A stretch of 64,000 bases of DNA from DASQZT01 sp963728965 (lineage in GTDB: Bacteria; Acidobacteriota; Terriglobia; Bryobacterales; Bryobacteraceae), in assembly GCA_963728965.1 (NCBI GenBank), contig CAVSMH010000011.1, positions 1-64,000 of the forward strand, given 5' to 3'. The notes below the pieces were generated by a model. The model was not told where the DNA came from. It did no database searches and saw nothing but the letters and a program-made list of their open reading frames with translations. The translations under genes and the position numbers were made by a program. Shown here in pieces: positions 63,101-64,000 of the stretch (position 1 is the stretch's first letter; every line of letters begins with the position of its first letter).

Positions 63101-63538
63101 GGCGATGGCTGGGCGGAACGCGTCCTCGGGGAGTTGGTGAGCGAAGCCCACGAACTCGCCCCGGGGGGTGATATCGACGCGGAATTCCTCCTTCTGGAGC
63201 GGGCGGAACCAGCGATAGGACCACATCCACAGACGCACGCGGGACCCCATGATGCGGTTGGCCCGTTCGAGGCCCGCCTCGCGTTCGAGGAAGGTCTTGG
63301 CCTGGTCTTCGTAGCGAAAGCTGGAGGCTTGGCGGAAGCCGGCGGTAGAGTAGCCGCGATCGGCAAGAAACCTGGCGGCAAGCGCCTGCCCCTGCCCCCG
63401 GTCCACGCGAAAATCAATGGAGGCTTCGGGAAAAGCGCGGTAGAAGTTGCGGATAGAGAACCAGGTGGCGCCGGTGAACAGGGCAAGGCAAACGGCGATA
63501 AACCGATAGTCGGAGAGGCGGAGACGTTCGCAGTTCAT
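60182..63538 (-). CDS. Giant CPBP-family membrane protease with duplicated ectodomains
   Basis: 1118 residues from the ATG at 63538 (overlapping the upstream stop as ATGA). An N-terminal helix (FIAVCLALFTGATWFSI) leads to a ~200-residue exterior domain (~30-245), then a membrane core with the CPBP/Rce1 motifs: ISEEFLFRMFGIAF (E-E-x-x-x-R, ~421), GFGHAGY (~455) and WHYSVDAMYSAM (~492). A second exterior domain (~610-800: LTAVQARAAADTFVRSQGF, SLDQEEFSVAVDPETGAVLG, FSHTVPENRAG) repeats the first (PLQKEEFRVDITPRGEFVGF, A-H-Q-L-P-E-D), followed by further helices. CPBP enzymes cleave or process peptides inside the membrane. The doubled ectodomain is unusual; substrate unknown. Confidence 0.8.
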   Translation of the reverse strand: MNCERLRLSDYRFIAVCLALFTGATWFSIRNFYRAFPEASIDFRVDRGQGQALAARFLADRGYSTAGFRQASSFRYEDQAKTFLEREAGLERANRIMGSRVRLWMWSYRWFRPLQKEEFRVDITPRGEFVGFAHQLPEDAFRPAIAAPEARARAEDFLRTRMNRDPASLDFVESSDTDRPHRTDRVFTWKERDFNLHDAENRVEVTLLGDEVAGYREYLKIPEQWTRDYQRLRSKNQVAQVVDSAFFVALFVGLIVVIVMRVRHQDVRWRRAAAIGVVGMALSFLAQLNGFSLDEFHYPTTDAYSSFLAGELLQALMAALGSGGLLFVLAAGAEPLYREALPNQISLGHLFRPRGLRTRRFFLGAILGITLTAIFVAYQTGFYIVAYRYGAWSPADVPYDDLLNTRFPWLFVLVGGYFPAISEEFLFRMFGIAFLRKVTRSLAAAVILAGFIWGFGHAGYPQQPFFIRGLEVGIGGVALGLVMLRWGILPTLVWHYSVDAMYSAMLLLRSHSMYYRLSGAAAAGIIVLPVVIALAFYLRRGGFAPEAGLLNGDEPAAEEPVPEPAPVITGASTGYRLLGIPARVAALALLAAGLLALLIPAARIGDKPQYRLTAVQARAAADTFVRSQGFQPGGYRHVTFPDTHWDAGGALTGKYFLERRSVSFAARQFEQYRPLQVWITRYFQSLDQEEFSVAVDPETGAVLGFSHTVPENRAGADIPPEAARSLAMAFAAAHGRDVSAMQLKENASEKKKDRRDYTLEWEAPPGDPRNVDEARFRVHVSIAGDRVTGLRTYWKIPEAFERARSRQSFISIAVFALRYGVIAGVVVLGILLLVRNIRGGRVPWRTVIRAAFPATLLMGLGSLLSLNLLLRNYTTTMPLNTFRAIGFIGIAIVVIFGFVLMGAAAALLLSFFPDSLASFRAAHRRASAIDAVTALSAAAGLTLLVQHLRAVLFDRFHAQALFSVSSPDLIVSAAPALSVLASAVQVALLYLAFVAIVVVLLRGWSKPWLIVPVGMALSFTLLPGGLRTPGEFALHYGLALVSLAAVIVFCRFFARDNYVAYALVFWALALRGPLTELFAVPWLQTQAWILAAALALVLVWVVRPVFSPQPQRSVAGAG

Positions 63539-64000
63539 TCTTCTTTGGCCGCCCAATGGAGGCCGATTCCTCCCAGGATGTGACTGCGCACGTCGAGCGG
63601 GCGGTAGCCGGAGCGGCGCAACAGGGAAGAAAACTCGTCGATGGAGACGAAGGTACGGAGAGAGTCGGGAATATAGGTGTAGACGCGGGGACGGCCGTGC
63701 AGGAGGAGGCCCCAGAACGCCCCCTGGGCATAGAGATAGCTCAGATACACGACGCGCAGGACAGGATGGGCGGGGAGGAAGAAATCCAGGCTGACGAGGA
63801 GGCCCCCAGGACGGGTCACTCGTTGGATTTCGGCGAGCGCCTGTCTCAGGTTCGGGAAATTACGCAGGCCGTAGCCGATGAAAACGCAATCGAAGGCGCG
63901 GCTGCGGAAGGGGAGCGTGACGGCATCGGCGCAAACAGCGGCATCGAGGCCGCGCGTGCGGGCGAGGCGGAGCATTCGTTCGGTGAGGTCTACGGTAACG
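63535..64000 (-). CDS. UbiE/MenG-type methyltransferase, 5' end beyond window
   Basis: The frame is open to the right edge, so the N-terminus with the SAM-binding glycine motif is missing. Visible: V-T-V-D-L-T-E-R-M-L (SAM-ribose Asp), CADAVTLPFRSRAFDCVFIG, YGLRNFPNLRQALAEIQRVT (the G-L-R-N signature of demethylmenaquinone/ubiquinone methyltransferases), RPGGLLVSLDFFLPAHPVLR and a shortened C-terminus (LHWAAKEE). It probably methylates demethylmenaquinone, the last step of menaquinone synthesis. The stop overlaps the CPBP gene start. The shorter tail could mean a different substrate. Confidence 0.8.
   Translation of the reverse strand, partial: VTVDLTERMLRLARTRGLDAAVCADAVTLPFRSRAFDCVFIGYGLRNFPNLRQALAEIQRVTRPGGLLVSLDFFLPAHPVLRVVYLSYLYAQGAFWGLLLHGRPRVYTYIPDSLRTFVSIDEFSSLLRRSGYRPLDVRSHILGGIGLHWAAKEE

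Overview
The window is a high-GC, didermic bacterial chromosome segment whose gene content points to Acidobacteriota, most likely the Bryobacterales/Solibacter side. The indicators are two very large MacB-like permeases without a partner ATPase (acidobacterial duplicated orphan permease type, one behind a PadR gene), a 1185-residue Oar-like TonB receptor with a carboxypeptidase-regulatory N-terminus, a PEP-CTERM protein, lpxD, a menaquinone-type methyltransferase, and short signal-peptide TPR proteins. The taxonomic call is inference from gene families; there is no rRNA here.

Layout. Bases 1-12,200 are an accessory region of stacked mobile elements: a partial transposase gene running off the left edge; an IS3-family element (2134-3880) inserted into a short CTAG-flanked element with 20-bp terminal repeats (2081-3981); a decayed PAPS-reductase-like gene; a gene with a J-domain-like N-terminus (5531-6685) with a broken paralogous tail at 7794-8030; a TumE/TumA toxin-antitoxin pair; and a second IS3 element (8319-12188) whose orfB is split by a 2.6-kb serine-recombinase transposon (9434-12044). 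The split is precise: deleting one copy of TACAAC plus the insert restores the orfB frame.

Bases 12,500-34,600 are mostly chromosomal: tannase-family esterase, DUF2306 membrane protein, O-antigen-ligase-like protein, tag, an ArsR-methyltransferase fusion divergent from ahcY-metK (methyl cycle), TPR protein, lipA, LDH2-type dehydrogenase, DUF892 protein, an ECF sigma/anti-sigma/rsmA cluster, gntP-ppa, a YbhN-type flippase-like protein, and padR-permease. At 34,682 a tRNA-Cys gene carries a 1.9-kb island bounded by 49-bp direct repeats, with a frameshifted tyrosine integrase and an intact VapB/VapC-type pair. Beyond the distal repeat lies a fragment that looks like a permease C-terminus, then a cyclase-family gene and IS110 scraps.

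Bases 37,865-64,000 hold the Oar-like receptor, lpxD overlapping a LOG-family gene, a GNAT, a MetX-like hydrolase, a frameshifted PEP-CTERM gene, rnpB (minus strand), an unusual OmpA/coiled-coil/PKD/Ig-repeat envelope protein, an imidazolonepropionase-like amidohydrolase, an RsuA-family pseudouridine synthase, a GluR0-like ligand-gated potassium channel, an orphan MacB-like permease convergent with a complete MacA-MacB tripartite operon, a TPR-like secreted protein, and a 1118-residue CPBP membrane protease coupled by ATGA to a UbiE/MenG-type methyltransferase that runs off the right edge.

The most interesting candidates for something not well described are the J-domain-like protein family and its fragment in the mobile region, the N-terminal-OmpA envelope protein, the giant duplicated-ectodomain CPBP protease, and the nested recombinase insertion whose attachment core can be read directly.
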